NCBI GenBank assembly: GCA_027673765.1
Contig: JAQDWB010000007.1
Location: 1-64,000 of the forward strand
Length of the DNA stretch: 64,000 nt
From: Coriobacteriaceae bacterium AM113-163
Lineage (GTDB): Bacteria > Actinomycetota > Coriobacteriia > Coriobacteriales > Coriobacteriaceae
Reading direction: 5' to 3'
A program made the translations under genes and the position numbers. Within the stretch, counting starts at the first letter, position 1. Every line of letters starts with the position of its first letter. A model generated the notes under the pieces. That model made no database searches, was not told where the DNA came from, and was given only the letters and a program-made list of their open reading frames with translations. Positions 62,514 through 64,000 of the stretch are shown here, one piece after another.

Positions 62514-63323
62514 CTACTCCCCTCGCGCCGTACGAGCGGCAGCCATAAAACGAACCACCCGCTCAACATCAATCGGGGCATCCAGCTTTCCGTCGCGCTT
62601 TAAGCACGTGCCGACAAACGCGCCATCGTAGTGAGCAAATACGTCAGCCACGGTATTTTCGCGACAACCGGTGCCACATACCACGGGCACTTCGCCAACA
62701 CGCTCGCGGACCTCGTCGGCAAGCTCGCCCGAAGCGCCACGACCGGCAGCCGAACCGCCGATGACTATCGCATCCGGTAGGCAATTAAAGAGAAGTGAAT
62801 CGGCAATGTCCGCGGTCGTGCGGTCGTTGAGATAAACCTCGCCCTCGCTCGTGATGAAGTGAAAAAGCTTGAGGTCGTCCAAGCGCAGCGCCGCCTTGCG
62901 ACGCATGGTGTGAGCGAAATCTCGGTTAATCAGCCCGAGATCACCGGCCCAGGCACCGCAAAAATTGCAGCGCGTGAACTGCGCGTCGACGGCAGCGCAC
63001 AGCTCGATTGTGGCATCACCATCGTAAATTGCCTCAGCTCCCCAAGGAGTCGACAGATCATGGGACAGAGCCCCGATTACATAGCCCATCGATGCAAGGG
63101 TTGAGGGAGAAACATGCTGCTCATAGGGCATCGAGAGCTCATTGGTAATCAAAATGCCATCGACACCGCCCTGCTGCAACGCCTCGAGATCGCGCTTGGC
63201 GGCTTCCACGACCTGCGATACGCTTCCGCCCGGGTAATACAGCGGATCGCCCGGCAGAGGACGCAGGTGCAGCATTCCGATAACCGGCTTTTCGTTCTTG
63301 AACATCGAAGTTAGAAACGACAT
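62514..63323 (-). CDS. BtpA/SgcQ-family TIM-barrel protein
   Basis: 269 residues. Family words include KPVIGMLHLRPLPGDP, GGVDGILITNE, AAVDAQFTRCNFCGAWAGD, DAIVIGGSAAGRG and VCGTGCRENTV. BtpA proteins include photosystem I biogenesis factors in cyanobacteria and sugar-catabolism enzymes (SgcQ) in enterics; the second fits the neighbours. The ATG at 63323 has GAAGGAG. Possibly an aldolase- or epimerase-like enzyme on a sugar phosphate. Confidence 0.85.
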   Translation of the reverse strand: MSFLTSMFKNEKPVIGMLHLRPLPGDPLYYPGGSVSQVVEAAKRDLEALQQGGVDGILITNELSMPYEQHVSPSTLASMGYVIGALSHDLSTPWGAEAIYDGDATIELCAAVDAQFTRCNFCGAWAGDLGLINRDFAHTMRRKAALRLDDLKLFHFITSEGEVYLNDRTTADIADSLLFNCLPDAIVIGGSAAGRGASGELADEVRERVGEVPVVCGTGCRENTVADVFAHYDGAFVGTCLKRDGKLDAPIDVERVVRFMAAARTARGE

Positions 63324-63356
63324 AACGTGCTCCTTCATAGGGTTATTGCAGGGACG

Positions 63357-63785
63357 TTACTCCCCCAGCACCTCGACGTACACTTTTCGCTTCTGCGGAC
63401 CGTCAAACTCCGCAAGATAGATGTTCTGGGCACTTCCGCACACGATGTGGCCATCTTGGACGGGAAAGAAGCAACTGTTTCCACAAATCATGCTCTTGAT
63501 ATGCCCACAGGAGTTGTTACCGGTGGCTCCATAGCTCGGCAGGAAGTGTGCATGCGCATAGGGGGCATCGAGTGGGGCGATGCGATCAAGCGTCTCCATA
63601 AGATCCGTCTCCACGCAGGGCAGCCCCTCGTTTACCACGATTCCGCAGGTCGTATGCGACAAAATAATCGCCGCCAAGCCATTGGTCACCGAGCTGCGTT
63701 CGATGGCAGCGTGCACGTCCTCGGTAATATCGATGAACTGGTCCGGAGCAGTCGATAGATAGCTCAATGTCTCGAGCGTCACCAT
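63357..63785 (-). CDS. YjbQ-family protein (UPF0047)
   Basis: 142 residues of the YjbQ/UPF0047 fold (secondary thiamine-phosphate synthase activity reported for relatives). Conserved C-terminal histidines (AYAHAHFLPSYGATGNNSCGH) and ILSHTTCGIVVNE in the middle. The start is the ATG at 63785, or the GTG at 63791 overlapping the upstream stop. It lies in an operon with sugar-related genes, where its real role may differ from thiamine synthesis. Confidence 0.85.
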   Translation of the reverse strand: MVTLETLSYLSTAPDQFIDITEDVHAAIERSSVTNGLAAIILSHTTCGIVVNEGLPCVETDLMETLDRIAPLDAPYAHAHFLPSYGATGNNSCGHIKSMICGNSCFFPVQDGHIVCGSAQNIYLAEFDGPQKRKVYVEVLGE

Positions 63786-63787
63786 GT

Positions 63788-64000
63788 TCACTCATCCCCT
63801 TCAAGAAAACGCAGGGCATTACCCCAGTAGAGCCTTTCTCGCGCATCATCGCGCATGGGCACGGTATCGAGCGCCCGCTTGAGTTTGAATGCACGGAAGC
63901 GCGGCGTATTGCTGGCGAACATCACTTGGTGCGATAGCGCGCGCTCATACCACAGCGGCCCCATATCGACCGTGAAAAGACGCTGCATCATCTCCTCGGG
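63788..64000 (-). CDS. Amidohydrolase family protein, C-terminal part (right window edge)
   Basis: The last 71 residues of a minus-strand gene that continues beyond the window. The ending (PRFRAFKLKRALDTVPMRDDAR, then YWGNALRFLEGDE) matches amidohydrolase family 2, whose proteins typically end with xxGNAxRLL. The upstream codons (PEEMMQ) are in frame, so the gene is cut by the window edge and not started here. First visible gene of the YjbQ-BtpA-FGGY operon, overlapping YjbQ. Confidence 0.7.
   Translation of the reverse strand, partial: PEEMMQRLFTVDMGPLWYERALSHQVMFASNTPRFRAFKLKRALDTVPMRDDARERLYWGNALRFLEGDE

Overview
This window is a dense, high-GC bacterial chromosome segment. Gene content and style (Trp-attenuated ECF transporter, acetylase-branch lysine genes, acetate and lactate fermentation genes, A/G-rich Shine-Dalgarno sites, small nested hairpins between convergent genes) point to the class Coriobacteriia, most likely Collinsella or a close relative. 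This is a judgement from protein and sequence style, not from a database match. There is no rRNA, tRNA, CRISPR array, prophage or replication origin that I can see.

Layout. 0-4.4 kb: a left-edge partial gene, polyphosphate kinase and an RlmD-type rRNA methyltransferase. 4.5-9.1 kb: a decayed IS3-family remnant, then a minus-strand beta-glucoside block (PTS EIIBC, GH1 phospho-beta-glucosidase, DMT transporter with a terminator-like leader). 9.6-11.8 kb: DJ-1/PfpI, Maf and P1 peptidase. 12-18.5 kb: galactopyranose mutase with a glycosyltransferase, then pta and two tandem, diverged acetate kinase genes. 18.6-25.2 kb: MFS, LysR, HIT, xseB-xseA, Zn peptidase and RNase D, all on the minus strand. 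25.3-32 kb: lipid kinase with a 30-residue membrane peptide, a membrane-anchored C69 peptidase, and a tryptophan ECF transporter operon headed by a WWW leader peptide and terminator. 32-36.4 kb: an aspartate racemase and ATP-grasp ligase pair (probable D-Asp cross-bridge), a MOSC protein and a secreted lysozyme-like hydrolase. 36.4-40.6 kb: Ser/Thr kinase with an HTH partner, a lipoprotein whose Shine-Dalgarno lies in a perfect hairpin, a small membrane protein and an M20 amidohydrolase. 40.7-44.8 kb: lysine riboswitch, an in-frame LysA-DapA fusion, dapB and dapH. 44.9-51.7 kb: nucleoid-associated protein, Mbeg1-like hydrolase, L-lactate dehydrogenase, aminotransferase, NAD synthetase. 51.8-53.6 kb: an AT-rich, probably acquired island. 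53.8-60.9 kb: two unknown proteins, EttA, an sdpRI-like pair, TcdA and TatD. 61-64 kb: an operon of FGGY kinase, BtpA-family protein, YjbQ and an amidohydrolase that runs off the window.

How it fits together. Pta, the acetate kinases and Ldh support a fermentative anaerobe. DapA, DapB, DapH, the M20 enzyme, the aminotransferase and LysA could supply nearly the whole N-acetyl branch of lysine synthesis. The most distinctive material is RNA- and DNA-structural: the Trp attenuator with an extra long-range pairing, a family of nested palindromes with a conserved core but unrelated perfect arms, a Shine-Dalgarno-sequestering hairpin, and the DMT transporter leader.
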